Assembly (NCBI GenBank): GCA_937890825.1 | Contig: CALADS010000068.1 | Location: 248,001 to 312,000 of the forward strand | Direction of reading: 5' to 3' | Source of the DNA: an uncultured Bacteroides sp. | Lineage (GTDB): Bacteria; Bacteroidota; Bacteroidia; Bacteroidales; Bacteroidaceae | DNA length: 64,000 nt | In this document: positions 50,687 through 59,780 of the stretch, piece after piece | Numbering within the stretch: position 1 is the stretch's first letter | Layout of the letters: each line of letters begins with the position of its first letter | Position numbers and translations under genes: made by a program | The notes under the pieces: generated by a model | Seen by the model: only the letters and a program-made list of their open reading frames with translations | Databases searched by the model: none | Told to the model about the DNA's origin: nothing

Positions 50687-52415
50687 AATAATCCATACGT
50701 AATACGATGTCAGAAATTCTCCAAATGTCTTTTCTATACTTTTGGATGGAATCGTTGGGTTGAGCTTCGTTGCCATATAGCGTTTCGGTAGTACGATATA
50801 CAGCCATATCGCTGACTTTGTCTCCAAAGATATCTTCTCCTAGTCCCCTGAAATTATAGTCAGAGCATCCCATGAGATGCAAGAGAGTAGGATAGATGTC
50901 TATTTGGCCAAATACTTTGTGGGAGTGCTGGGTATGTAGAGGGCTGTTGAGCACAATGAAGGGTACCAGACAATCGGAAACTTTACACTCTGAGCGTCCT
51001 TCATAGTGGTTGAAGGTTAATTGTTCATGATCTCCTACGATGACAATGATACTGTTGTCATATAGTTTATGCTCTTTCAGTTTGTCTAAAAACAGGGATA
51101 GCCGTTGGTCGAACAATTCAACGGAAATCAGGTAATTCCTTATTTCCTCGTTCGGGAACGTCTTGTTTAATAACCGGCTGTTTTTATTCTGCATATCATT
51201 ATAAGGCATGTGCATGGAGAATGTTACTACTTGTGCGTAGAAGGGTTGCGGCAGTTGGTTCAGAATAGGGATGCCGGCATCGAACAACAGCGAATCTGCA
51301 TACATCTTTTCATATCCATTTTGCAGTCCGGCATATAGTTTGTCAAATCCGTAAGCTGCCGATGTGCGGCCTTGATTCCAGAAATCCTTGTCATCGCAAG
51401 TCAGTGAAGCAGTGTGATAACCTCGAATTTTCAAGGCATGAGGCAAGGAAGGGTATAGATTATCTGCACAAAGGCTGGCAGCAGCACCGGTGTTCAAAGG
51501 CAGCAGCCCAGTATTGATAATCAATTGTGCATCACTCGATCTGCCATCTTTTACTTGCGACAGCATATGAGGAATATAGACATTGTTTTTCTGAAGGAGT
51601 AATTCATCTAAATTGGGTGTAACAGCTACTCCTTGGTGGTTCAGTCCTATAGCCCAACTTTGTAGAGATTCTACCAGAATGAGTATCAGATTCTTGTTCT
51701 CTGCCTGGTAACTGCTGGCTTGCGGGGTTAGTAACTGATGCTTATTGAAAAAATCATCTACAGTTTTCTTTTCTGCAGGCGATAACGATTGTAATTTGCT
51801 TAATTGATAAATCCAAAAGTTGATGATGCCATACTCCTTGAAGGCTCGGGCACTGGTAAGAGTATTTAAAATGATGGGTTGCTTGATTTCTGAACGCTTG
51901 TTGGGCCAATAGGGGAGGGACACCAAAAAGCATAGCAAGAGGGATAGCAGAAGACGGGTTTTTCCCGAGTTGTTGCCAGACTCCTGTTGTTTTATACAGT
52001 GGTATACGATACCAAATATAATGAGAGGAAGCATAATCCAACCATCTTTGGCCTGAAAAGAACCGCTGATATAGCTAGCTAGTCCGTCGGTATTGTTGAA
52101 CATCAGGTAAGAAGATAGCGGCATGATTGTGGCATAGGTGCGGAAATACCACATGATAGACCAGAGATATGCCCCCAGCAGGAAAAGCCACACATACGTT
52201 ATGGCTTTTCTTTTGCAGTAGAGTATCGGTAGAGCAAATACGGCAGCTTCTATCCATCTTCTGAAGAGGATGCCAATGGATGCATCATAGTAGACGTCTA
52301 TATTGTGAGTCAGTTGATTGATAGCTAGGTATATACATAATGTACCTAAGCAGTATAATCCCCACTTTCTGTTTACTCTGGATAAACTATCCTTGAGTTT
52401 TTGTTGATTGAACAT
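50673..52415 (-). CDS. LTA-synthase-like phosphoglycerol/phosphoethanolamine transferase
   Basis: Membrane enzyme of the LtaS/MdoB sulfatase-fold family (580 aa). Five hydrophobic segments lie in the first ~190 residues. The extracytoplasmic domain begins with LILILVESLQSWAIGLN (metal-binding Glu, about 248). The nucleophile position, Thr in LtaS, is Ser or a neighbour in GRSSDAQL (about 292). A C-terminal metal motif is IVIVGDHEQLTFNHYEG. It probably transfers a phospho-head group from a membrane phospholipid to a periplasmic glycan. A minus-strand TAAATTTG (52455-52448) is a likely -7 box. Its place beside the CDP-alcohol genes suggests a second route for adding phosphate groups. Confidence 0.88.
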   Translation of the reverse strand: MFNQQKLKDSLSRVNRKWGLYCLGTLCIYLAINQLTHNIDVYYDASIGILFRRWIEAAVFALPILYCKRKAITYVWLFLLGAYLWSIMWYFRTYATIMPLSSYLMFNNTDGLASYISGSFQAKDGWIMLPLIIFGIVYHCIKQQESGNNSGKTRLLLSLLLCFLVSLPYWPNKRSEIKQPIILNTLTSARAFKEYGIINFWIYQLSKLQSLSPAEKKTVDDFFNKHQLLTPQASSYQAENKNLILILVESLQSWAIGLNHQGVAVTPNLDELLLQKNNVYIPHMLSQVKDGRSSDAQLIINTGLLPLNTGAAASLCADNLYPSLPHALKIRGYHTASLTCDDKDFWNQGRTSAAYGFDKLYAGLQNGYEKMYADSLLFDAGIPILNQLPQPFYAQVVTFSMHMPYNDMQNKNSRLLNKTFPNEEIRNYLISVELFDQRLSLFLDKLKEHKLYDNSIIVIVGDHEQLTFNHYEGRSECKVSDCLVPFIVLNSPLHTQHSHKVFGQIDIYPTLLHLMGCSDYNFRGLGEDIFGDKVSDMAVYRTTETLYGNEAQPNDSIQKYRKDIWRISDIVLRMDYFNCR

Positions 52416-52550
52416 GTTGCTTTTCCCCTTTTAGCTGATTAAATATGCAAATTTATACAATTTTAGACAAACGGATACTTTTTTGAGCGATATATATCAT
52501 AGATTTGTCTGTAGGTTTGTTAAATGATCCAGGGGCTATTCGTTTATGGA

Positions 52551-53591
52551 CTAGTAGCTGGTCAGTATGGTATACAAGACCGTAATCAGCAATAATCCAG
52601 AACTCATCCACAAAAGTCGTTTGAAAAGTTTGTATTTACAGCGGTATTTTTCATATCGTTTCCGATAGTATGCTTCTTTCTGTGTATTGATTAAACTTTC
52701 GCATAGTGGATGTACAAAATCTGGTGTTCTATACAGATTAAATAGACTTTGTAAGTGCAGATAGAGCCATTTGTTGTCCTCATCTCCAAGATAGCGGTAG
52801 AACTGTACAAAATAATATATGTATCCTGCGTAGCCGTTCGGGTTATTTTCGAAGACCGTTTTATAAAATGAAGTATCGGTGGTAAAACCAGCTTCCTCCA
52901 ACTTACAGCCCGGCTTCATACCATGAAAATGGATGATTTTGGCTTTTTCATTTATCCCCCAATAAGGCTTCCAGTTATATTCATTGGGGAGTAACTCCAT
53001 GTCTTTAAAGCAAAGTTCGTTCAAGTATCCCTGGTCAAAAAGGTTGATGCTGTTTCTTTGTTTTTTGAGCATCATGGTGCGAAAATCCTGGTATTTTTCT
53101 TTTACCCCGTTGATGTTAATCAGTAAAATGCCTGCGTTGAACGCTGTCATTTTCTGAATGTCTTGATCAAATTCGGGGGCTGCAGCCAAATATTTAGGGC
53201 GGGGCAAATCTTCCAATCGTATATCATCATTGAAGATTACGTCCATATCCGTATACAGCACATATTCTTCTTCTTTCTCCACCATAGGGATTTCCATCCG
53301 CATGAAGGTACCAAATATCCGGTTGTAGTCTATTTCTTTCCCCAGTTCTTTAATCATCCATTCTTTAGGATATATTTCCATTAATTCCTGCTTGTAAGGT
53401 ATGGGGTGGAAAATGACATGCACATGGTATTTTTTGAGCAATTTGTATGTTGCATCGTCTTTTTCTCCATCATACAAGCATACTAATTCCAAGGAGGTGT
53501 TTTTTCTAGCGCTTATCAAGGTTACTTGTAGCAAATCCAGGTAGTCTTTTCTAGTAGAAATTGAATCGGTTAAGCAAATATAACATTTCAT
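52551..53591 (-). CDS. Glycosyltransferase family 8 with C-terminal membrane anchor
   Basis: GT-A retaining transferase (346 aa), related to LPS galactosyl/glucosyltransferases. The DXD motif is VLYTDMDVIFND (about 110-121). The second conserved part is AFNAGILLININ followed by LFDQGYLNELCF, and the metal/UDP His is in KIIHFHGMKPG. A hydrophobic segment (SSGLLLITVLYTILTSY) ends the protein and may anchor it to the inner membrane. A minus-strand TATATTTG (53622-53615) is a likely -7 box. Confidence 0.9.
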   Translation of the reverse strand: MKCYICLTDSISTRKDYLDLLQVTLISARKNTSLELVCLYDGEKDDATYKLLKKYHVHVIFHPIPYKQELMEIYPKEWMIKELGKEIDYNRIFGTFMRMEIPMVEKEEEYVLYTDMDVIFNDDIRLEDLPRPKYLAAAPEFDQDIQKMTAFNAGILLININGVKEKYQDFRTMMLKKQRNSINLFDQGYLNELCFKDMELLPNEYNWKPYWGINEKAKIIHFHGMKPGCKLEEAGFTTDTSFYKTVFENNPNGYAGYIYYFVQFYRYLGDEDNKWLYLHLQSLFNLYRTPDFVHPLCESLINTQKEAYYRKRYEKYRCKYKLFKRLLWMSSGLLLITVLYTILTSY

Positions 53592-53706
53592 GTGTTGACA
53601 AGTTGTTGAATGTGCAAATATATAAAAAAAGCTATAATATCAGGGCAGCTAAGCGCGGTATTAAGGATTTAATTTCTAATAAGAAAACGCTCTGGAATGA
53701 AAAATG

Positions 53707-53737
53707 TTGGAATATAATAAATCATTCCCTATCTTTG
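53707..53737 (+). promoter_or_regulatory. Promoter of the ABC exporter/glycosyltransferase operon
   Basis: TTG (53707-53709) and TATCTTTG (53730-53737) are 20 bp apart, a full -33/-7 pair. The expected transcription start near 53744 places the real start codon at ATG 53761, not at the in-frame ATG 53704. Confidence 0.65.
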
Positions 53738-53760
53738 CAGAATCACTTAAACATTCATGT

Positions 53761-55599
53761 ATGCTTAAACAGTTTTTTTCTCTGATGCGTCGGTATATCA
53801 AGCCATACCGGAAGTATCTTACTTGGGCAGTTATCCTCAACTTTGTGTCTCAGTGGTTGAATGTATTTTCATTTATGGCCATTATCCCGATTTTGAATAT
53901 CTTATTTAAAATCGATGCTAAAACCTATACGTATCAGCCGATGGACTGGGAGAATTTTGACAAGGATGTATTGATTAATAATGCTTATTATTATATTACC
54001 TCCTTTGTAGATGCCAACGGAGCTTTTCTTACGCTGGTGCTTTTAGGAGGTGTGCTGATTTTGATGACTTTGCTTAAGACAGCAGGTTATTTTGCATCTT
54101 CGGCTGTGATGGTGCCTTTGCGTACCGGTATCGTGCGGGATATTCGTATAGAGGTATACAATAAAGTGTTGCGTTTGCCGCTGAGCTTCTTTTCAGAAGA
54201 GCGTAAGGGAGATATCATTGCGCGTATGAGTGCCGATGTAACGGCGGTGGAAAGTTCTTTGACCAGTTCTATTGATATGTTGATTCGTAACCCGATAGCC
54301 TTGCTGATTTACTTCTTTACATTGTTTACGGTAAGTTGGCAGATGACGCTGTTTGTGATTCTGGTATTGCCGTTTGCCGGATGGGTTATGGGAGTGGTTA
54401 GCCGTAAACTGAAAAGACAGTCTTCTGTGGCTCAAGGCCAGTGGGGGGATATTATGTCACAATTAGACGAAACGTTGGGTGGATTGCGTATCATCAAGGC
54501 ATTTATTGCAGAAGATAAGATGTCGGCCCGTTTTACCAAGACCAACGATGAGTTCCGTCGTGCCATGAATGAGATGGTGATTCGGCAGAGCTCTGCCCAT
54601 CCGATGAGTGAGTTTCTGGGAACTTGTGTGATTGTTATCGTGTTGTGGTTTGGCGGAGCTCTGATTCTGAACAGCACTTATGCTCCGATTGATGCAGCTA
54701 CCTTTATCTTTTACATGGTGATTCTGTATAGCATCATCAATCCGCTGAAAGAGTTCTCTAAAGCATTCTATAATATACCGTTAGGCTTGGCCAGCATGGA
54801 TCGTATTGACATGATTCTGAAGGCGGACAATCCGATTAAGGAAATAGAACAGCCGAAACCGCTGAACAGTTTCGAAGATAAATTGGAGTTCCAGAATGTA
54901 GGGTTCAGTTACGTAGAAGGTCGTCCGGTATTAAAGGGTATTAACCTGGTGGTGCCTAAGGGCAAAACCATCGCTTTGGTAGGCCAGTCTGGTTCTGGTA
55001 AATCTACATTGGTAGATTTGGTACCCCGTTATCATGATATTTGCGAAGGTCAGTTGCTGATAGATGGAAAAAATGTGAAGGATGTATCTATTCATAGTCT
55101 GCGTTCACTGATTGGTAATGTGAATCAGGAAGCCATCTTGTTTAATGATACGTTCTATAATAACATTACATTCGGTGTGGAAAACGCGACCATGGAGCAG
55201 GTGATAGAGGCAGCTAAGATTGCCAATGCACACGACTTTATCATGGAATCGGAGAATGGCTATGATACGATGATTGGTGACCGTGGCGGCCGTTTGTCGG
55301 GCGGGCAGCGTCAGCGTGTCAGCATTGCACGTGCCATTCTCAAGAATCCGCCTATCTTGATTCTGGATGAGGCTACTTCTGCATTGGATACCGAATCAGA
55401 ACGTCTGGTACAGGAGGCATTGGAGCGTTTGATGAAATCGCGTACTACCATTGCCATCGCTCACCGCTTGTCTACCATCAAGAATGCAGACGAAATCTGC
55501 GTGCTCTATGAAGGAGAGATTGTGGAACGTGGTACACACGAGGAATTGATAGCCAAGAACGGCTACTATAAGAAATTGAACGATATGCAGAGTTTATAA
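53761..55599 (+). CDS. ABC exporter, MsbA-like, fused permease and ATPase
   Basis: Half-size lipid/glycolipid exporter (612 aa from ATG 53761). Six transmembrane segments lie in residues ~20-330 and the ATPase domain in ~370-605. Visible motifs are Walker A GQSGSGKST, Q-loop VNQEAILFND, signature LSGGQRQRVSIARAI, Walker B ILILDEATSALD and switch His in AIAHRLSTI. Its place in the lipooligosaccharide cluster, followed 30 bp later by a large glycosyltransferase, suggests that it flips lipid A-core or a related glycolipid. Confidence 0.93.
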   Translation: MLKQFFSLMRRYIKPYRKYLTWAVILNFVSQWLNVFSFMAIIPILNILFKIDAKTYTYQPMDWENFDKDVLINNAYYYITSFVDANGAFLTLVLLGGVLILMTLLKTAGYFASSAVMVPLRTGIVRDIRIEVYNKVLRLPLSFFSEERKGDIIARMSADVTAVESSLTSSIDMLIRNPIALLIYFFTLFTVSWQMTLFVILVLPFAGWVMGVVSRKLKRQSSVAQGQWGDIMSQLDETLGGLRIIKAFIAEDKMSARFTKTNDEFRRAMNEMVIRQSSAHPMSEFLGTCVIVIVLWFGGALILNSTYAPIDAATFIFYMVILYSIINPLKEFSKAFYNIPLGLASMDRIDMILKADNPIKEIEQPKPLNSFEDKLEFQNVGFSYVEGRPVLKGINLVVPKGKTIALVGQSGSGKSTLVDLVPRYHDICEGQLLIDGKNVKDVSIHSLRSLIGNVNQEAILFNDTFYNNITFGVENATMEQVIEAAKIANAHDFIMESENGYDTMIGDRGGRLSGGQRQRVSIARAILKNPPILILDEATSALDTESERLVQEALERLMKSRTTIAIAHRLSTIKNADEICVLYEGEIVERGTHEELIAKNGYYKKLNDMQSL

Positions 55600-55629
55600 G
55601 GGTGGTTTAATTAAAAAAACAGTATATCC

Positions 55630-58104
55630 ATGAGTGTTTTTCGGAAGCTTTCCAAACGCCTTACCGCAAAGATGGTGTATTTTGCTATTTCTGCATCCAA
55701 ACTTTTCGATAAGGAATGGTATCGGAATCAATACCCGGAGGTGGGTTCGAAGAATCCTGTGAAGCATTATATAAAAGAGGGATGGCGGCAGGGAAAGAAC
55801 CCTTCGCCTGCTTTCTCTACCGATAAGTATTTGTGTGCTTATCCCGATGTACGGGCCAAGAATATGAATCCATTGGAACACTATCTGTTTCACGGAAAAA
55901 GAAAAGGGAGAATTTGTTTCAGTGTGTCTCAGGTTGGAATAGAGAAGGAGCAGAAGACTCATGATACTCCTTTGGTTAGTGTGGTGGTGGCCAGTTATAA
56001 CTATGCTCACCTCTTGCCCGAAACATTGGATTCTATTCTGGCACAGACGTATCCCCATTATGAAATCGTTGTGGTGGACGACGGCTCTACCGATGATTCC
56101 TTGCAGGTAATCCGTCGCTATATGGCCCAACATAGCTGTATAAAGCTTTTCACGCATCCTAATCAGGAGAATAAGGGGCTTTCGGCCACGGTGGAACTGG
56201 GTATCAAAGAATCGCAGGGCGACTTTGTGGCGTTTTGCGAGAGCGATGATATGTGGGAACCTCGCTATCTGGAGAAAAAGGTCGATGTGATAAACCGTTA
56301 TCAGCAAGTGGCTATCATATCCAACGGTGTACAGACGTTTGGCGATGAAAAGGCCGTACACCTTCGGAAAGCATACCTGGATATGATTGATACCGTTTTG
56401 AATGAAGGCGGTAACCGGGTAGATATTTATGGGCAGAAAAAGATGAATTATATTCCTACCTTTTCTGCTGTGATGGTGAGAAAAGATGTGTTGTCTCGGT
56501 TAGATTTCAATACGCCGGTTCAAGCCTGGCTGGATTTTTGGCTTTATCGGCAGATTCTGAAAGATGAACTGCTCTTTTATATTCCGGAAAAATTGACACG
56601 ATGGAGACAGCATCAATCATTTAATGGCGTTACCAGTGCTGCATCTTACACGCATATAGAAAGTGATGTCTTTATCTATTTAAGTGATAAATTGAATGGG
56701 ATAAAGGTATCGCGGCGTGTGCTGAGGAATATCAATATCCTTCGGAACTCTTCCCTGTTTGATGCTTCTTATTACATGGATAGATATGGCAGTGAGCTGC
56801 ATGGAATTTCGCCTGTTGTTCATTATCTGTTCGTGGGATGGAAGTTGGGCTATAACCCTTCGGATGCGTTTAGCACTCATGCTTATTTGGAACATTATGG
56901 GCATCTGTGTCAGACCAATCCCTTGGTACACTATGAGCGTTTCAGCAAGAAGAAAAAACTGGAGAAATTTGCAGTGGGTTCTGAAATCCATTTTGAAGTT
57001 CAGGAGAAAGATATCGTTGATATAAAGGAACAGAGAAAGCATGCCAAGACCGTATTGCTGATCAGTCATGAATTGTCCTTGACCGGGGCACCGCGCGCTT
57101 TGTTGAACATGGCTGTTATGTTGCAGGAAATGGGAGTGACACCGGTGATTCTTTCCTTGCGGCACGGCCCGATGGAAAAAGAAATCGTAGACTTGAATAT
57201 CAAATATTTCGTAGAACCTTATTTATTTACGAATTACGCCTTGCGCCATCCAATGCTTTCCCGCTTTATGGAAGCATTTGATGTGGTGGTGTTCAATACC
57301 TTGGTAGTGACATGGCTTATAGAACATTTGTCGGATATTAAGTCTCGTAAGATTGCTTGGTTGCACGAGGGTAGTTGCAGCTACGATTGCATGAAAGACT
57401 CGATGGATTTTTCTACACTCTTTCCCTTGTTCGACCACATCTATGCCGTGGGTGAATATTCCAAGTCGTTTGCTGTTCCTTATGTAGCCGACAAGAGTAA
57501 GCTGGATATTTTGTTGTATGGAATTCCGGAAGTACAGTCGGCTGTTGTAGATGAAAGCGTAGATCACAGTAAACTGAATTTCTTGCTGCCGGGTACCATT
57601 TCTGAACGGAAAGGGCAACTGATTTTGCTGCAGGCTTTGAATTTGCTCTCTCCGCAGGTTCGTGAACAGATTGCTGTCTATTTGGCTGGAGCACCCGTTG
57701 AAGAACCCGTGGACAGAGCCATTAGAAAATGTAAATATCCTTGTGTGAAGTATGTAGGCGAATTGGAACACGATTCTTTGCTGGCACTTTTCGCCAATAT
57801 GGATATGGTTTTATGCCCTTCATTGGATGATCCTATGCCCATTGTATGCACCGAAGCCATGGCTCTGGGAAAAGGCGTTATCGTGAGTGAAAATACGGGT
57901 ACGGCTAGCTTTATAGAAAATGGCGTAAATGGCTATAAAGTTCCGGCAGGTGATCCCGAGGCATTGGCTAAAGTTATTGAAGCGGCTGTACTGAACAGAG
58001 AGAATTTGCCCATCTTGGGTAAAGAGGCCAGAAAAATCTATGAAGAGAATTTCACGATGGAGATTTTCAAGCAGCATATCAAACAGGTGATTTTAGGTGA
58101 GTAG
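55630..58104 (+). CDS. Bifunctional GT2-GT4 glycosyltransferase with repeated linker modules
   Basis: Large cytoplasmic transferase (824 aa) with two catalytic units. Residues ~18-90 hold two half-repeats of a module built on WYRNQYP / NPVKHYIKEGWRQGKNPS. GT2 spans ~115-330 (SVVVASYNYAHLLPETL, VVVDDGSTDDS, FCESDDMWEP). The same module returns at ~376-440 (YYMDRYG / HYLFVGWKLGYNPSDAF). GT4 fills ~475-820 (LLISHELSLTGAPRALLNMA, LPGTISERKGQLILLQAL, DDPMPIVCTEAMALGKGVIV). Two linkages made by one enzyme are likely. It is co-transcribed with the exporter and followed by a strong terminator. Confidence 0.9.
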   Translation: MSVFRKLSKRLTAKMVYFAISASKLFDKEWYRNQYPEVGSKNPVKHYIKEGWRQGKNPSPAFSTDKYLCAYPDVRAKNMNPLEHYLFHGKRKGRICFSVSQVGIEKEQKTHDTPLVSVVVASYNYAHLLPETLDSILAQTYPHYEIVVVDDGSTDDSLQVIRRYMAQHSCIKLFTHPNQENKGLSATVELGIKESQGDFVAFCESDDMWEPRYLEKKVDVINRYQQVAIISNGVQTFGDEKAVHLRKAYLDMIDTVLNEGGNRVDIYGQKKMNYIPTFSAVMVRKDVLSRLDFNTPVQAWLDFWLYRQILKDELLFYIPEKLTRWRQHQSFNGVTSAASYTHIESDVFIYLSDKLNGIKVSRRVLRNINILRNSSLFDASYYMDRYGSELHGISPVVHYLFVGWKLGYNPSDAFSTHAYLEHYGHLCQTNPLVHYERFSKKKKLEKFAVGSEIHFEVQEKDIVDIKEQRKHAKTVLLISHELSLTGAPRALLNMAVMLQEMGVTPVILSLRHGPMEKEIVDLNIKYFVEPYLFTNYALRHPMLSRFMEAFDVVVFNTLVVTWLIEHLSDIKSRKIAWLHEGSCSYDCMKDSMDFSTLFPLFDHIYAVGEYSKSFAVPYVADKSKLDILLYGIPEVQSAVVDESVDHSKLNFLLPGTISERKGQLILLQALNLLSPQVREQIAVYLAGAPVEEPVDRAIRKCKYPCVKYVGELEHDSLLALFANMDMVLCPSLDDPMPIVCTEAMALGKGVIVSENTGTASFIENGVNGYKVPAGDPEALAKVIEAAVLNRENLPILGKEARKIYEENFTMEIFKQHIKQVILGE

Positions 58105-58137
58105 TTTTTCGGCTTGGTTTTCCGGCAAGATATATTT

Positions 58138-58183
58138 TTATCTCCATGGAGTTTCATTCGTAAATCCATGGAGATAATTTTTT
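58138..58183 (+). terminator. Rho-independent terminator of the exporter/GT operon
   Basis: A perfect 13-bp stem (58138-58150 with 58165-58177) with a 14-nt loop is followed directly by six T residues. A further palindrome, AATCCATGGATT, lies just downstream and repeats the stem's CCATGG core. Confidence 0.85.
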
Positions 58184-58284
58184 AAATCCATGGATTCAGT
58201 TTCAGAAAGCTGTAGCTTTTCGATGCTGTATCTGTAGCATAAATATTGTAAATCACCTTTTACTCTTCGCTGAATGTGATGCAA

Positions 58285-58917
58285 TCACTTTCTTCCGAAG
58301 TCGGCCGGGATTTCACCCCACCGCTTGGTATCCCATTTCAGTATGGGCGTAGTATAAGAGTTCTCGCGCAGCCATTTTTCCGCACGTTCTATCAGTCGGT
58401 AGAGCTCTTCAGTCTTGGGCTCACGCGGCAGTTTGGTTTTACATTTTTTCTGTTTCACCCAGTTGATGGCATTTACGCTGTCGCTGTAGATGGGCAGTTG
58501 TAGCCCTTTCTGTTTCATCAGAGCCAGTCCGTGGACAATGGCCAGAAACTCGCCGATGTTATTGGTGCCATACATAGGGCCAAAATGGAACATCTGTTGG
58601 CGGCTGGCCACGTGTACGCCCCTATACTCCATGGCGCCCGGATTTCCGCTGCAAGCTGCGTCTACAGCAAGGCTATTCTCCAGGATATCTGAAGCTATGT
58701 TATTTTCCGACTGAACGATAGCTTTGGCTTTGTGCGTGTTTTTACCGATATAATCATAAGGGGAAGATTGAAAGGCATGCTCTGCTTCTTCTTTCGTTTC
58801 GAAGGATTTATACTTAGCACCCTCAAATCCTTTGGTCTGCAGTTGGCAATCTGTCCAACTGTTGTAAATACCCGGATTAATACCAGCCCATACCACGTAG
58901 TACTTCTCTTTCTTCAT
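58285..58917 (-). CDS. rnhA: Ribonuclease HI with viroplasmin (hybrid-binding) domain
   Basis: Cleaves RNA in RNA:DNA hybrids (210 aa from ATG 58917). The N-terminal hybrid-binding domain is KYYVVWAGINPGIYNSWTDCQ...YKSFETKEEAEHAF (about 4-48). The RNase H domain keeps the four catalytic acids: Asp in AVDAACSGNPG, Glu in NIGEFLAIVHGL, Asp in YSDSVNAINW and the last Asp in IPADFGRK. The start is set by the promoter at 58954-58985, which makes the ATG at 58944 nearly leaderless. Confidence 0.93.
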   Translation of the reverse strand: MKKEKYYVVWAGINPGIYNSWTDCQLQTKGFEGAKYKSFETKEEAEHAFQSSPYDYIGKNTHKAKAIVQSENNIASDILENSLAVDAACSGNPGAMEYRGVHVASRQQMFHFGPMYGTNNIGEFLAIVHGLALMKQKGLQLPIYSDSVNAINWVKQKKCKTKLPREPKTEELYRLIERAEKWLRENSYTTPILKWDTKRWGEIPADFGRK

Positions 58918-58953
58918 ATTCAGTAATTTCGGGAAGATAATCATTCAGAGCGG

Positions 58954-58985
58954 CAAAGATAAGCGGATAAATCGGAATCTCCCAA
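58954..58985 (-). promoter_or_regulatory. Promoter of the RNase HI gene
   Basis: Minus-strand TTG (58985-58983) and TATCTTTG (58961-58954) are 21 bp apart, a full -33/-7 pair. It lies back to back with the aroK promoter. Confidence 0.6.
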
Positions 58986-59002
58986 CATTTTTTGAATTCT
59001 GA

Positions 59003-59032
59003 TTGCATCATTCATGGAATTGTTTACCTTTG
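59003..59032 (+). promoter_or_regulatory. Promoter of aroK
   Basis: TTG (59003-59005) and TACCTTTG (59025-59032) are 19 bp apart. The expected start of transcription (about 59039) lies after the in-frame ATG at 59014, so ATG 59056 is the start codon. Confidence 0.65.
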
Positions 59033-59055
59033 TTTGTCGTATAGAAGATAGAGCT

Positions 59056-59583
59056 ATGATACGTATTTTTCTGACCGGTTATATGGGAGCCGGGAAAACA
59101 ACTTTGGGCAAGGCTTTTGCCCGCGAACTGCAAGTGCCTTTCATCGATTTGGATTGGTACATAGAGGAGCGGTTCCATAAAGCTATCCGTACCCTTTTTG
59201 AAGAAAGAGGGGAAGAGGCTTTCCGTATATTGGAACGAGATATGCTGCATGAAGTAGGTGAATTTGAGGATGTTGTCATCTCTACCGGAGGGGGTACTCC
59301 TTGTTTCTACGATAATATGGAATATATGAACAGACAGGGAGATACCGTGTTTTTGGATGTAGATCCGGATATCTTGTTCCGACGTTTGAAAGTGGCTACT
59401 CGGCAGCGTCCTGTATTGCAGGACAAGACCGATGAAGAGTTGCGTGCATTTATTGAAGAAGCACTGCAGCGAAGAAGGCCTATTTATGAGCAGGCTCTTT
59501 ACCGATTCGACGGCGGACATCTGGAAAGTCGCAGCCAAATAGCCCAGTCGGTCGAGGAACTGCGTGCGCTCTTGCGCCTGTAA
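59056..59583 (+). CDS. aroK: Shikimate kinase
   Basis: Phosphorylates shikimate in aromatic amino acid synthesis (175 aa from ATG 59056, standard length). The Walker A is FLTGYMGAGKTTLGKAFA (about 5-22). The shikimate-binding Asp is in FIDLDWYIEE, and the FRILERDML and ISTGGGTPCFYDN segments carry the conserved Arg and Gly triplet. The lid Arg is in RQRPVL. The gene is monocistronic and divergent from RNase HI. Confidence 0.96.
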   Translation: MIRIFLTGYMGAGKTTLGKAFARELQVPFIDLDWYIEERFHKAIRTLFEERGEEAFRILERDMLHEVGEFEDVVISTGGGTPCFYDNMEYMNRQGDTVFLDVDPDILFRRLKVATRQRPVLQDKTDEELRAFIEEALQRRRPIYEQALYRFDGGHLESRSQIAQSVEELRALLRL

Positions 59584-59693
59584 TGCAGCCTTCCGTCTTC
59601 TTTTTCTTTTCTGCATCATCCTTTGTTTGAGAATACTCTCTCTTGCGATGTATGTTTTTAGGGTAAAATGCAGTAGATGTGCAGATTTATGTG

Positions 59694-59701
59694 TATTTTT
59701 G
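59694..59701 (+). promoter_or_regulatory. -7 box upstream of speA
   Basis: TATTTTTG matches TAnnTTTG, 79 bp before the speA ATG, implying a 5' leader of about 70 nt. No -33 TTG is seen at the right distance. Confidence 0.4.
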
Positions 59702-59780
59702 TACCCCCTATACTGAAATTCTCCAGTAGGGTAGATAACTTATTCTTAGATTTTTAACTTTATAATTTGTAGACAAATCA

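Noticed and set aside
55594..56361. 255-codon open frame on the minus strand opposite the GT2-GT4 gene
   Set aside because: The plus-strand frame has clear GT2 motifs; the minus-strand product has no signal peptide or recognisable domain and looks like a shadow.
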